From NCBI GenBank assembly GCA_012511425.1, contig JAAZGC010000249.1:1-14121 (forward strand): a stretch of DNA of 14,121 nucleotides, read 5' to 3'. This document shows, in pieces, positions 6,288-14,121 of the stretch; position 1 is the first letter of the stretch; every line of letters starts with the position of its first letter. A program made the position numbers and the translations under genes. Under the pieces are notes generated by a model that was not told the origin of the DNA, did no database searches, and saw only the letters and a program-made list of their open reading frames with translations. Source of the stretch: Clostridiales bacterium. Lineage in GTDB: Bacteria; Bacillota; Clostridia; Oscillospirales; CAG-272.

Positions 6288-7124
6288 TTACAGGCTTGCG
6301 ATAACGCTTTTTATAATCTCCCCGAGTCCCGACGCGGCTTTCGCGCCGGTTTTCAGCACTTCGGCGTCGTCCGGAACGGCGCCGGATACTCCGGCTGCCA
6401 TATTGGTAACGCAAGATATTACCAGCGCTTCAATGCCGCAGTGAGCCGCCTGAATAACTTCGGCAACCGTTGACATTCCGACAATGGTCGCGCCTAAGAG
6501 ACCGAGCATACGTATCTCCGCCGGGGTTTCATACTGAGGGCCGCTCATATAGCCGTACACGCCGTTGTCTTTGAGCGGAATTCCGGCGATTTCAGCCGAT
6601 TCAAGGGCGAGCGCGGCGAGACGGGGACTGAAAACTTTCTGCATATCAAAGAAGCGCGGACCGAGTTCTTCGACATTGCGGCCGCGGCAGGGGGTATCCT
6701 GCGCGAGCTTTATCTGATCCCGCACCAGCACCAGATCTCCCGGACGGCAGGACGGAGAAATGCCGCCGGCGGCGTTTGTGATGATGAGATTTTTGACTCC
6801 CAGCAGCTTGAAGACGCCGACGGGATACGCCGCCTGCCACATCTCCCAGCCTTCGTACCAATGAAATCGGCCGTTCATTATATATGTATTATGTCCGGCT
6901 ATTTTGCCGCAGATAAGCTCGCCCTTCTGATACCATACCGTAGAGACGGGAAATCCGGGTATCTCCCTGTAAGGGATAACTTTGGGGTCTTCCGCCGCCG
7001 ATGCGAAGGCGTCAAGTCCGCTGCCCAGAATAACTGCGGTATCGGCTCTTCCGGCGATTGATTCTATATAATCGGCGCTGGCTTTATAATCTTCAAAGCC
7101 GGCGGGGGTCATCATGTCTTTCAT
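6288..7124 (-). CDS. punA: Purine nucleoside phosphorylase, trimeric inosine/guanosine type
   Basis: A 278-residue phosphorylase that splits purine nucleosides with phosphate into free base and ribose-1-phosphate. The order of motifs is diagnostic: VILGSGLDAF with S35 in the phosphate loop, GRFHWYEG (R86, H88, Y90), TNAAGGI, LGPRFFDM, GPQYETPAE (197-203) and VGMSTVAEVI (M217). The base-selecting site reads CVTNMAAG with Asn241. In this family Asn there favours 6-oxopurines (inosine, guanosine), whereas methylthioadenosine phosphorylases usually have Asp, so deaminated nucleosides are the likely substrates. That fits the next gene, a nucleoside deaminase. The ATG at 7124 follows GAGGAAG by 5 bases and the gap to hemZ is 46 bp. 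Length and motifs are normal for the family. Confidence 0.95.
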   Translation of the reverse strand: MKDMMTPAGFEDYKASADYIESIAGRADTAVILGSGLDAFASAAEDPKVIPYREIPGFPVSTVWYQKGELICGKIAGHNTYIMNGRFHWYEGWEMWQAAYPVGVFKLLGVKNLIITNAAGGISPSCRPGDLVLVRDQIKLAQDTPCRGRNVEELGPRFFDMQKVFSPRLAALALESAEIAGIPLKDNGVYGYMSGPQYETPAEIRMLGLLGATIVGMSTVAEVIQAAHCGIEALVISCVTNMAAGVSGAVPDDAEVLKTGAKAASGLGEIIKSVIASL

Positions 7125-7170
7125 TTTGCTTCCTCGATCGGGAGTTTTATTGCTTTCGGGTTTCCGGCTT

Positions 7171-8718
7171 TTAGGGGGTCAGAAATTCTTCTATCTCGTC
7201 GTAAAATCGCATGAATTCGGGGGAACTTTCGTCCATTGCGAGATATTCGTACGGATATTTCGGCATGAAAACCCGCTTCATCGGCGGCTTTCCGGTTCTT
7301 TCGCTTATATGGCCGAAACCGGCGATTTCTCCGCGGCGGCTCTGGTCGATAAGCTTGGTGACAGCTCCCGCGCCCGCGGCGAAAATACTGTGTATCTCCT
7401 CCATGATATATATGTTATATCTGCCCTCGTGGCCGGGGAGCGAATATCCGGTATTTTCGTAGTTGCCGACGGTGTTTTTCTGCCGATACATATAATAGGG
7501 CAGGTAACCGGAGGTTTCCGACTTCAGCTGAGCGTAATCGACGCATTGACCGACATCTCCGCCTTCTCTGTCGAAAAGCTTTCCGCCCCAGCTGAGAAAT
7601 TCCGACGAGCGCTTTACGCAGAAGGTGTGATATGTTATATTCTCGGGTCTTAAATCAAGTATCTTTTCTACGGTATTCGAAAAATTATAGAAATTATCGC
7701 CCGGCAAGCCGCAGATTACATCGGTGTTAATTGTTCTGAATCCGATTTTCCGAGCCGTTTCGTATGCTTCGTAAAACTGCTTTACCGTATGTCCGCGGCC
7801 GATTTCCGAAAGCAGATCATCGGAAAGGGTCTGCGGGTTTATCGAAATGCGGTCTACTCCGTAATCGCGCGCAATTTTCAGTTTTTCTTCGGTTACGGTA
7901 TCGGGTCTTCCCGCCTCAAGCGAAAATTCTTCCGCCCCTTCGCTGACAAAGCAGCGTTTTGCGGTTTCAAGCAAGGTTTCGAGCTGTCCCGCCGTTAAAA
8001 CCGTAGGGGTTCCGCCGCCTATGTAGACGGTGCGTATGTTCATGCCGAGGCGCTTTATCAGCTCCGAAAGCCTCTCCATATCGCGGCAGAGGCGGTTAAC
8101 ATATTCGGGAATCAGCGACAGCAGCCGCGGAGTTGAATAAGAGACGAAAGAACAGTATGCGCATCTTGTCGGACAGAAAGGTATGCTTATATAAACGGAG
8201 CAGCTTTTTGTCTGGTTCCCTGAATTTTTAAGTATCTCATATTCGCGCGCGGCAACGTTTGTTGCAAGCGCCGCTTTTTTCGGATTGACAAAGTACTCCT
8301 CGTTCATAAGGGTTCGTATCTTGTCCCGTTCCATTCCCTTAACTATGAATTCTGCAGCGATTTTCGAGGGTCTTACTCCGGTAAGTATCCCCCACGGCGG
8401 CATATACCCGAAAAACGCCCGTCCCGCTTCAAAAAAAGCGGTGCCTACCGATATTTTGATGTTTCTTTCTCTGCCGGAATGTCCCCCGTCAAGCGGGGTA
8501 CGGCTGATTTTACGGGTGGTTTTGTCTTTATATTGAATTTCGACACGGGAATATGCTTCGTTTTTTTCGTCATCCGCATCCGACTGAACCTTCACCGCCG
8601 GTATATCGGCGGATGGGGTTTCATCCGGCGGAAACTTCGCGCCGGGGAAGAAAACCATGCAGAGGGTCTGAACATAGTTTCTGTTGATACCGGAATTGCC
8701 GGTAATCTCAAGGATCAT
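7171..8718 (-). CDS. hemZ: HemZ-like radical SAM coproporphyrinogen dehydrogenase
   Basis: A 515-residue radical SAM protein of the HemN/HemZ group. An N-terminal domain of about 170 residues, with the WGILTGVRPSKI motif (109-120) typical of HemZ, precedes the radical SAM core. The core carries FCPTRCAYCSF with cluster cysteines C182, C186 and C189, then VYIGGGTPT (232-239), SLEAGRPDTVTEEKL and INPQTLSDDLL. Relatives are annotated as oxygen-independent coproporphyrinogen III oxidases, but HemZ proteins occur in organisms without a full haem pathway and direct proof of activity is limited. No other haem gene is present here. The block rel-dtd-hemZ is a common Clostridia arrangement. The ATG at 8718 has purine-rich sequence upstream (AAAGGAG, then GGAAAG), starting near the dtd stop. 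Confidence 0.9.
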   Translation of the reverse strand: MILEITGNSGINRNYVQTLCMVFFPGAKFPPDETPSADIPAVKVQSDADDEKNEAYSRVEIQYKDKTTRKISRTPLDGGHSGRERNIKISVGTAFFEAGRAFFGYMPPWGILTGVRPSKIAAEFIVKGMERDKIRTLMNEEYFVNPKKAALATNVAAREYEILKNSGNQTKSCSVYISIPFCPTRCAYCSFVSYSTPRLLSLIPEYVNRLCRDMERLSELIKRLGMNIRTVYIGGGTPTVLTAGQLETLLETAKRCFVSEGAEEFSLEAGRPDTVTEEKLKIARDYGVDRISINPQTLSDDLLSEIGRGHTVKQFYEAYETARKIGFRTINTDVICGLPGDNFYNFSNTVEKILDLRPENITYHTFCVKRSSEFLSWGGKLFDREGGDVGQCVDYAQLKSETSGYLPYYMYRQKNTVGNYENTGYSLPGHEGRYNIYIMEEIHSIFAAGAGAVTKLIDQSRRGEIAGFGHISERTGKPPMKRVFMPKYPYEYLAMDESSPEFMRFYDEIEEFLTP

Positions 8719-8736
8719 CGCGAACTTTCCGCTCCT

Positions 8737-9195
8737 TTACTTTTTTATTTTAAGGTCATTCGAGTCAATTATTATTGTCACCGGTCCGTCGTTTACAAGA
8801 GACACCTGCATATCGGCTCCGAATTCGCCGCGCTCGACGCGCAGATCTGATTTTTCGAGCTGCTCCATAAAACGCTCGTAAAGCTTCTCAGCTCCCTCCG
8901 GACGCATTGCGCCGAAAAAATCCGGGCGGTTTCCGTGGGAGCAGTCGGCGCAGAGGGTGAAATTGGATATTACAAGAACGGCACCGCCGACATCGGCAAG
9001 CGACAGATTCATCTTGCCTGCGTCGTCTTCAAAAATCCTCAGCCTTGCAACCTTTCCCGCAAGGGCGTCGCATTCGGCTTCGGCATCCGTCCCCGCAACC
9101 CCCAAAAGCACAAGAAAGCCGATCTCTATGCTTCCGGCTGTTCTGCCGCCGATTTCGACCGAAGCCTTCTTAACCCGCTGGATTACTGCCTTCAT
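8737..9195 (-). CDS. dtd: D-aminoacyl-tRNA deacylase
   Basis: A 152-residue Dtd enzyme that frees tRNA from wrongly attached D-amino acids and can also remove glycine from tRNA-Ala. It starts MKAVIQRVKKASVEIGG and carries the two family motifs: the SQFTL-type site at 77-81, here SNFTL with Asn in place of the usual Gln, and NDGPVT at 135-140, which supplies the Gly-cisPro pair that rejects L-amino acids. GADMQVSLV (126-134) and HGNRPDF are also typical. The ATG at 9195 follows GGGAGAAG closely and lies inside the end of the rel gene, an overlap of 26 bp, so translation is probably coupled. Length is standard. The Asn for Gln change is conservative and I expect the enzyme to be functional. Confidence 0.95.
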   Translation of the reverse strand: MKAVIQRVKKASVEIGGRTAGSIEIGFLVLLGVAGTDAEAECDALAGKVARLRIFEDDAGKMNLSLADVGGAVLVISNFTLCADCSHGNRPDFFGAMRPEGAEKLYERFMEQLEKSDLRVERGEFGADMQVSLVNDGPVTIIIDSNDLKIKK

Positions 9196-11413
9196 TTCTT
9201 CTCCCGCTCATCGATCTTGTAACGTCATAAATTCCCGAGATCATTTTGATCCGGTTGACTATATTCGCGGCGTTTGCGACATCTCTTACGCTTATGGCAA
9301 TGTCGATCCGCACATTTCCGTCGTTTGTCTTCGGCATATTTATGCCGGATACCGCAACCTTCATTTCGGCAAGAAGCGATGTTATGTTGAATAGAAGAGT
9401 TGTGCTCTGCCTTGCGGTAATCTGCAGCATCACCGTATACCAGTCCGGCTTCATCGATGTATCCCAGCTGACCGAAACGAAGCGTTCTGCGCCGTCCGGC
9501 GACTCGCGGTTCTGATTTAAATTCGAGCAGCTGATGTTATGCACGCTGAGGCCGTGACCTTTGGTGATGAAGCCGATTATCGGGTCGCCGGGTATCGGAT
9601 TGCAGCAGCGGGCGAGTTTTACCTCAATCGAACCGCCGCCCTCGATACCTTCGACAAATATACCGCTTAATGACTTCTGCGGCTTGGGCTTCGCCGGGAA
9701 ACGAGGAATCAGAGCAGTCTGCTCCGCTTCCGCTTTGATAAATTTATCATATTCGTCCCGGATCTTCGGAGTCAGCCGCGTAGTCGACAATCCGCCGTAT
9801 CCGACGGCATTGTAAAGGTCGTCGAGCGATCCGTTGACTCCGAGGCGCTTGGCGACTTTATTCAGAATCTCGGTGCGCTGCGGCTCTGTCAGAATATAAT
9901 TGAAGCGGCGGAATATTTTGTCGATCTCGTTCTTCCCGATGACAATATTATCGGCGCGCTCTTCCTTTTTGAACCACTGCCGGATTTTAGTCCGCGCTTC
10001 ACCCGTTTTAACGATTTTAAGCCAGTCGCGGCTGGGTCCTTTTGAGCTTTGAGATGTCAGAATCTCGACTATTTCGCCGTTCTTTACGACGCGGTCGATC
10101 GGAACGATGTTTCCGTTGATCTTTGCGCCGACCATCTTATTGCCTATCTGGGAATGGATTGCATAGGCAAAGTCAATCACCGTTGAACCTGCCGACAAAG
10201 GAATGACGTCGCTTTTCGGCGTGAAGACAAAAACCTCGTCCTGAAAGATATCAACCTTGAGCGCATTTATGAATTCGTCCGGGTCACGGGTCTCGCTTTC
10301 GTTTTCGACAAGCCTGGAAATCCATTCAAGCTTCTTGTCTACTTCATCTTTGGACGTTTCTCCGGATTTGTATTTCCAGTGCGCGGCGATGCCGTATTCG
10401 GCTATCTGGTGCATCTCCCATGTCCGTATCTGCACTTCAAACGGAATGCCGTCGCGGCCGATGACTGTTGTATGCAGCGAACGGTAGTTATTAGCCTTCG
10501 GCGTCGAGATATAATCTTTGAAGCGCCCCGGCATGAACTTGAACATATCATGGATTGCGCCCAGAACAAAATAACACTCGGGTTCGGTGTCGACTATTAT
10601 GCGGAGGGCATAAAAGTCGTATATCTCATCGAAGCTCTTATTCTGAAAATAAATTTTGCGGTAGATCGAATATACCGTTTTGACCCTTCCTTCGAGAGAG
10701 AACTTAAGACCGCCTTCGGTAAGCTTCTCGGCGATTGAAATACGGGCTTTTTCAAGGAAATCGCGGTTTTTGCCGTATCGGTTCTCGATATCCTTTTTCA
10801 CCTCGTTGAAGCCTATCGGGTCGAGATAGGAAAGCGAGAGCATCTCAAGCTCCTGACGGATGCGCTGCATACCGAGCCTGTGCGCAAGCGGGGCGTAAAC
10901 ATGCATCGTTTCGTGCGCGGTCAGACGGCGCTTGTACTCCGTCTTTGCGTCAAGGGTGCGCATATTATGCAGCCTGTCGCAGAGCTTGATAAAGATGACG
11001 CGGATGTCTTTCGACATTGCGAGGAACATCTTGCGCAGATTCTCGACCTGCTGTTCTTCTTTATCTTCGAACGGAACTGTCACAAGCTTTGTAAGGCCGT
11101 CGACAAGGGATGCCACTTCGGAGCCGAATTTCTTCCTGATAAGCTCGATATCCACCTTGCCTGCGCAGTCTTCGACCGTGTCATGGAGAAGAGCGGCGCA
11201 GATGGAATCGGTATCAAGCTCAAGCGAAGCAACTATTTCTGCCACTGCGATGGGATGGTAGATATATTCTTCCCCGCTTTGGCGGAATTGTCCCTTATGC
11301 AGCTCGGCGGCAAAATCATATGCACTTCTTATCTTGCCGAGATCGTAATTTTTCCCGGTTCGTATAAGCATCTGCAGCAGATTTGTTATAGGCGTGTATT
11401 GTTGGTCATCCAT
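9170..11413 (-). CDS. rel: Bifunctional (p)ppGpp synthetase/hydrolase, Rel/SpoT family
   Basis: A full-length stringent-response enzyme of 747 residues. The hydrolase HD domain shows YHPIAVAEIV (H53), LLHDTVED (H77, D78) and KLCDRLHNMRTL (D146). The synthetase domain shows DFYALRIIVDT, GRFKDYISTPKANNYRSLHTT and FEVQIRT (E326). The RFKD motif (297-300) is the form found in bifunctional Rel enzymes rather than the synthetase-only RelA. A TGS domain (about 388-450), helical region, zinc-finger-like CC and HNISC (603-629) and a C-terminal ACT domain (about 659-733) complete the usual ribosome-sensing tail. The ATG at 11413 is preferred; a TTG at 11425 would add four residues and neither has a clear ribosome binding site. 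The gap to recJ is 55 bp with no promoter visible, and the end overlaps dtd. Confidence 0.96.
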   Translation of the reverse strand: MDDQQYTPITNLLQMLIRTGKNYDLGKIRSAYDFAAELHKGQFRQSGEEYIYHPIAVAEIVASLELDTDSICAALLHDTVEDCAGKVDIELIRKKFGSEVASLVDGLTKLVTVPFEDKEEQQVENLRKMFLAMSKDIRVIFIKLCDRLHNMRTLDAKTEYKRRLTAHETMHVYAPLAHRLGMQRIRQELEMLSLSYLDPIGFNEVKKDIENRYGKNRDFLEKARISIAEKLTEGGLKFSLEGRVKTVYSIYRKIYFQNKSFDEIYDFYALRIIVDTEPECYFVLGAIHDMFKFMPGRFKDYISTPKANNYRSLHTTVIGRDGIPFEVQIRTWEMHQIAEYGIAAHWKYKSGETSKDEVDKKLEWISRLVENESETRDPDEFINALKVDIFQDEVFVFTPKSDVIPLSAGSTVIDFAYAIHSQIGNKMVGAKINGNIVPIDRVVKNGEIVEILTSQSSKGPSRDWLKIVKTGEARTKIRQWFKKEERADNIVIGKNEIDKIFRRFNYILTEPQRTEILNKVAKRLGVNGSLDDLYNAVGYGGLSTTRLTPKIRDEYDKFIKAEAEQTALIPRFPAKPKPQKSLSGIFVEGIEGGGSIEVKLARCCNPIPGDPIIGFITKGHGLSVHNISCSNLNQNRESPDGAERFVSVSWDTSMKPDWYTVMLQITARQSTTLLFNITSLLAEMKVAVSGINMPKTNDGNVRIDIAISVRDVANAANIVNRIKMISGIYDVTRSMSGRRNEGSNPAG

Positions 11414-11468
11414 ATTAATTACCAAATAAACTCAGGGTCTGTTAGGAAGAGGGCAGCGAAAATATTCT

Positions 11469-13649
11469 CTATCTGAGCTTCAGCAGCCTTCTGTATATAT
11501 CCGAACGTTCGAGACTGATTTTTGAGCCGACGTTATTCAGCGAAAAGTCAAGATATTCGCAGCAGCCGCTTAAATCCGGCAGTTCGACCGGAGCCGCCGC
11601 GATGATTCCGGTCTCGGATAAAATATCTATAATAAAACGAACCTTTGCATAACAGGAACCGCCGATGCTGCGTTCGATCGAGTGAAGGGAAAGTCTTTCC
11701 CTTCCGAACCGCACCTCTCTTCTGATATACACATAAGCATTGACAAAATCCTCGCGAAGAGGGATGACAGAGTTCCGTTCAATGCCGGGAAGAATATCGG
11801 AATCGGGATTTTCGGAAATCGTTTCGTATATTTCGCGCTGGCAGCTGAGTTCCTCAAGATACGCACGGCAGGGATACATCTGACGGACGATAAGCTGAAC
11901 CGACTGGATATTCATGAAGTCATTGACATCAAGATTGAATACTATGTCGGCAAGGTCGCCCGCAAAAAAGTCGAGTTCATCTGCCGGGATTCCGAAATAA
12001 ACCGCGGTGAAGCGGACTCCGTCCTTTTCGACGGTCAGGCGGGTATGGCGGTTTGAGCCTATCGGAGTTTTTTCGATAATCGCCGCGTCCCTGACGATGA
12101 ATACCGGAGTCGGGTTTGCCACGCCGTACGGCTCGAGCAGATACAGCTCGTTTGCCTGAGACAGAGTAAGGTCTGCGGCGCCAAGCTCGCAGTCGACGAC
12201 CGTGCGGGTTGTGATTGCAGCTGTGTTCAGATTTGCTCTTGCGTAATCGTTTATCCGCTGCTTGAATTCTTTGATTCTGCCGCGGTCGATCGAAAGTCCG
12301 GCGGCAAGCTCGTGGCCGCCGAACCTTATAAGGCAGTCGGAGCAGCTGTTCAGCGCTTCGACAAGATTCATGCCTTTTACTCCGCGACCGGAGCCTTTGC
12401 CGGTGTCGCCGTCGAAGCTGATCATTATCGCCGGAAGCTTATATTTCTCGGTGATGCGCGATGCGACTATTCCGATGACACCCTGATGCCAGCTGTCGTT
12501 TTCGAGTATTATTACAAGATCGCGGTCAAAATCAAATTCCGACTCAATTATCTGCTGAGCCTGCTCTGCGATATCGTTCTCGAGCAGCTGGCGCTGACGG
12601 TTTGTTTCGCACAGCTCAGATGCTATCGCCTGCGCCTCGAATTCGTCTTCGGTCAAAAAAAGTTCCACAGCTCTTGTTGCCGAACCGATTCGGCCGGCGG
12701 CGTTAATCCGCGGCGCTATCGTATATCCGATGGTAGATGATGTCATCTTTCTGCGGCGGCGGGCCTTTTTCCCCTGAGATTTTTCCGGACCGCCCTGAGC
12801 TATATCCAGAAGAGCCGCCACACCCGGACGCGGATTTTTGTCGGTAAGCGCCATGCCTATCGAGACTATAAGGCGGTTTTCGTCGATAAGGGGCATTACG
12901 TCGGCGACCGTTCCTATGGCGATCAGATCGCCGTAGCGCATTATTACGTTTCTGATGTAATTTTCCCGCAAACCGGCTTGTTCATTCAGCTTCTGCTCGA
13001 TTCCGCACAGCAGTTTGAACACAACTCCGACTCCCGCCAGTTCTTTGAAAGGGTAGTCGCAGTCGCTTCGCCGGGGATTGACGACGGCGCAGGCATCGGG
13101 CAGAAGCATCTTCCCGTCGTCGGACAGACTGCATTCGTGATGGTCGGTGATTATGACGTCAAGTCCCTTTTCCCGCGCGTATTCGACTTCGTCGGCTGCG
13201 GTTATTCCGGTATCGACGGTTATCATCAGCCGGTTTCCTTCCGATATAAGGCTGTCTATAGCGGAAAGATTGATGCCGTATCCCTCACCTTCGCGGTTGG
13301 GAATATAATAGCCGACATCGATGCCTTTGTCTCTGAGATACATGCACAGGGTGCTCGTCGCCGTTACGCCGTCGACGTCGTAGTCGCCGTAGATTACCAC
13401 CTTTTCGCGGTTTTCTTTTGCTTTGAGGATGCGGTCAACCGCTTTATCCATATCGGCCAGAATGAAGGCGTCGTGGAATATTTCAACCTCTTTTTTGAGA
13501 AAACGGCTGCAGCTCTCCTGCGTTTTCATTCCGCGGTTCCAGAGAAGCGACGCCGTTACGGCGGTTATGCCGAGGTTTTCGGAAAGTGATTCGATTTCGG
13601 CTGAGTGTTCTATGCGGGGGTCAAGCAAATCAATGAAGCTGTCGGTCAT
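11469..13649 (-). CDS. recJ: Single-stranded-DNA-specific exonuclease RecJ
   Basis: A 726-residue 5'-3' single-strand exonuclease of the DHH family, used in recombination and mismatch or base-excision repair. Motifs in order are VVIYGDYDVDGVTATS (D89, D91, D93), ITVDTGI (D146), ITDHHE (169-172), NPRRSDCDYPFKELAGVGV (191-209) and GTVADVMPL (D250). These are followed by APRINAAGRIG, the DHHA1 region with SWHQGVIGIVASR (about 386-398), GSGRGV and RFGGHELAAG. An OB-type domain follows and then a Bacillota-style C-terminal extension of about 170 residues. All metal ligands are present. A short basic stretch (KKARRRRKM, about 294-302) sits between motifs. The start ATG overlaps the rseC stop as ATGA, so the two are translationally coupled. 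Confidence 0.96.
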   Translation of the reverse strand: MTDSFIDLLDPRIEHSAEIESLSENLGITAVTASLLWNRGMKTQESCSRFLKKEVEIFHDAFILADMDKAVDRILKAKENREKVVIYGDYDVDGVTATSTLCMYLRDKGIDVGYYIPNREGEGYGINLSAIDSLISEGNRLMITVDTGITAADEVEYAREKGLDVIITDHHECSLSDDGKMLLPDACAVVNPRRSDCDYPFKELAGVGVVFKLLCGIEQKLNEQAGLRENYIRNVIMRYGDLIAIGTVADVMPLIDENRLIVSIGMALTDKNPRPGVAALLDIAQGGPEKSQGKKARRRRKMTSSTIGYTIAPRINAAGRIGSATRAVELFLTEDEFEAQAIASELCETNRQRQLLENDIAEQAQQIIESEFDFDRDLVIILENDSWHQGVIGIVASRITEKYKLPAIMISFDGDTGKGSGRGVKGMNLVEALNSCSDCLIRFGGHELAAGLSIDRGRIKEFKQRINDYARANLNTAAITTRTVVDCELGAADLTLSQANELYLLEPYGVANPTPVFIVRDAAIIEKTPIGSNRHTRLTVEKDGVRFTAVYFGIPADELDFFAGDLADIVFNLDVNDFMNIQSVQLIVRQMYPCRAYLEELSCQREIYETISENPDSDILPGIERNSVIPLREDFVNAYVYIRREVRFGRERLSLHSIERSIGGSCYAKVRFIIDILSETGIIAAAPVELPDLSGCCEYLDFSLNNVGSKISLERSDIYRRLLKLR

Positions 13650-14101
13650 ATCCGCCTCACCGCGCTTTCGGAAGGGCTGCCGTCTTTCTCGTAGGGTCCC
13701 ATTTTATCGATCTGCACGATATGAATTTCAAGGTCTTTTGATGAAAAGAGTCTTGTTATTATCACCGTTAAAACAAACACCGCGAGGAATACGCCGACCG
13801 TTACAAAAGACGCCGCCGATTTGTTCCAGACGGCGGATGTGATGATATACGCCGCCGCTCCCGCGATTATCGGGAGCAGAAAGGCCAGAAAGGAATACAG
13901 CAGGATGTTTTTTGAGGATGTTTCGAGAGTGACTTTGTCTCCGGGATGGGCGCCGATGTCGTTTTTAACGACTGCGGTGATTGTTTTGGCGCAGCCGAGA
14001 CAGAATGACTGCTGTGCGCAGTGACCGCAGGCATCCTGTCTTACGACCGCTACTTTCGCGGTGTCTCCGGAAACGCTTTTAACGATGGCTTGCTGTGTCA
14101 A
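13646..14101 (-). CDS. RseC/MucC (SoxR-reducing system) family membrane protein
   Basis: A 151-residue protein of the RseC family. The N-terminal part has two CxxC pairs, ACGHCAQQSFCLGC (C25, C28, C34, C37), followed by a small beta-rich stretch with HPGDKVTLE. Two membrane helices follow, about 66-90 and 98-119, then a polar tail. In proteobacteria RseC modulates sigma-E or SoxR reduction; in Clostridia members are common but their role is not established, and the cysteines suggest metal or Fe-S binding. I chose the TTG at 14101 because GGAG lies 8 bases upstream and the product begins MTQQAIVKSV, matching the family. A TTG six codons upstream (14119) lacks support, and a start beyond the window edge cannot be fully excluded. 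It overlaps recJ by 4 bp. Confidence 0.88.
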   Translation of the reverse strand: MTQQAIVKSVSGDTAKVAVVRQDACGHCAQQSFCLGCAKTITAVVKNDIGAHPGDKVTLETSSKNILLYSFLAFLLPIIAGAAAYIITSAVWNKSAASFVTVGVFLAVFVLTVIITRLFSSKDLEIHIVQIDKMGPYEKDGSPSESAVRRI

Positions 14102-14109
14102 AATATATA

Positions 14110-14113
14110 CTCC
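14110..14113 (-). promoter_or_regulatory. Ribosome binding site deciding the TTG start of the RseC-family gene
   Basis: GGAG on the minus strand lies 8 bases before TTG at 14101. No ATG or GTG sits at a suitable distance, so this site is the reason for the non-standard start call. Confidence 0.6.
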
Positions 14114-14121
14114 GTTCAAAA

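Noticed and set aside
6271..6414. Arginine-rich N-terminal extension of the SAH/MTA deaminase frame
   Set aside because: It overlaps the end of PNP out of frame; the ATG at 6270 has a good ribosome binding site and gives the family's normal N-terminus.
10880..11476. Plus-strand 198-codon open frame opposite rel
   Set aside because: It is the complement of the conserved Rel hydrolase domain and shows no protein-like motif of its own.
12978..13589. Plus-strand 203-codon open frame opposite recJ
   Set aside because: It mirrors the RecJ catalytic motifs on the other strand; composition follows from RecJ codons, and there is no ribosome binding site.
1..14121. Mobile element, phage, defence or CRISPR system
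   Set aside because: No transposase, integrase, terminal repeats, repeat-spacer array or defence domains were seen; all genes fit a conserved chromosomal neighbourhood.

Overview
The window is one side of a compact, minus-strand housekeeping region from a bacterium most likely in the Bacillota, class Clostridia. I infer this from gene order (a recJ-rel-dtd-hemZ block, and a yabM-mazG-hup-rqcP-divIC block matching the Bacillus/Clostridium yabM-yabN-yabO-...-divIC neighbourhood), from AGGAGG-like ribosome binding sites, and from the mid-range GC content. Every credible gene is on the minus strand, so transcription runs from the high coordinates to the low ones. I see no tRNA, rRNA, CRISPR array, insertion sequence, prophage or integrase. 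No stretch longer than 300 bases lacks a gene.

Layout in transcription order. From 14101 to 2609 there is a tightly packed gene series that is probably one long operon: an RseC-family membrane protein (TTG start), recJ, a bifunctional (p)ppGpp synthetase/hydrolase, dtd, a HemZ-type radical SAM protein, a purine nucleoside phosphorylase, an MtaD-type SAH/MTA deaminase, a SpoVB/YabM-like flippase and mazG. Several joins are overlaps (4 bp for rseC-recJ, 26 bp for rel-dtd) and most gaps are under 60 bp. After mazG comes a 180-bp gap with a good sigma-A promoter (TTGCCA, 17 bp, extended TGATATACT) driving hup (HU), followed by rqcP (S4-domain ribosome quality-control factor) and divIC (septum initiator). 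A 194-bp gap then holds two copies of an ATCATACAGTAT motif, arranged as a long inverted repeat, and a separate nested inverted-repeat structure. It precedes an imidazolonepropionase-like amidohydrolase. The last 144 bases hold the start of a membrane-anchored protein cut off by the window edge.

How the genes fit together: RecJ (repair), Rel (stringent response), Dtd (removal of D-amino acids from tRNA), MazG (nucleotide-pool cleaning), RqcP (stalled-ribosome rescue), HU (nucleoid) and DivIC (division) are core maintenance functions. PNP and the SAH/MTA deaminase form a plausible two-step purine-salvage pair: deamination to the 6-oxopurine nucleoside, then phosphorolysis. The sporulation genes yabP and yabQ, usually found between rqcP and divIC in spore-formers, are absent here.

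I found no convincing new multi-gene system. The most unusual non-coding signal is the 1319-1464 region upstream of the lone amidohydrolase, which looks like a regulated promoter, a structured RNA, or both.
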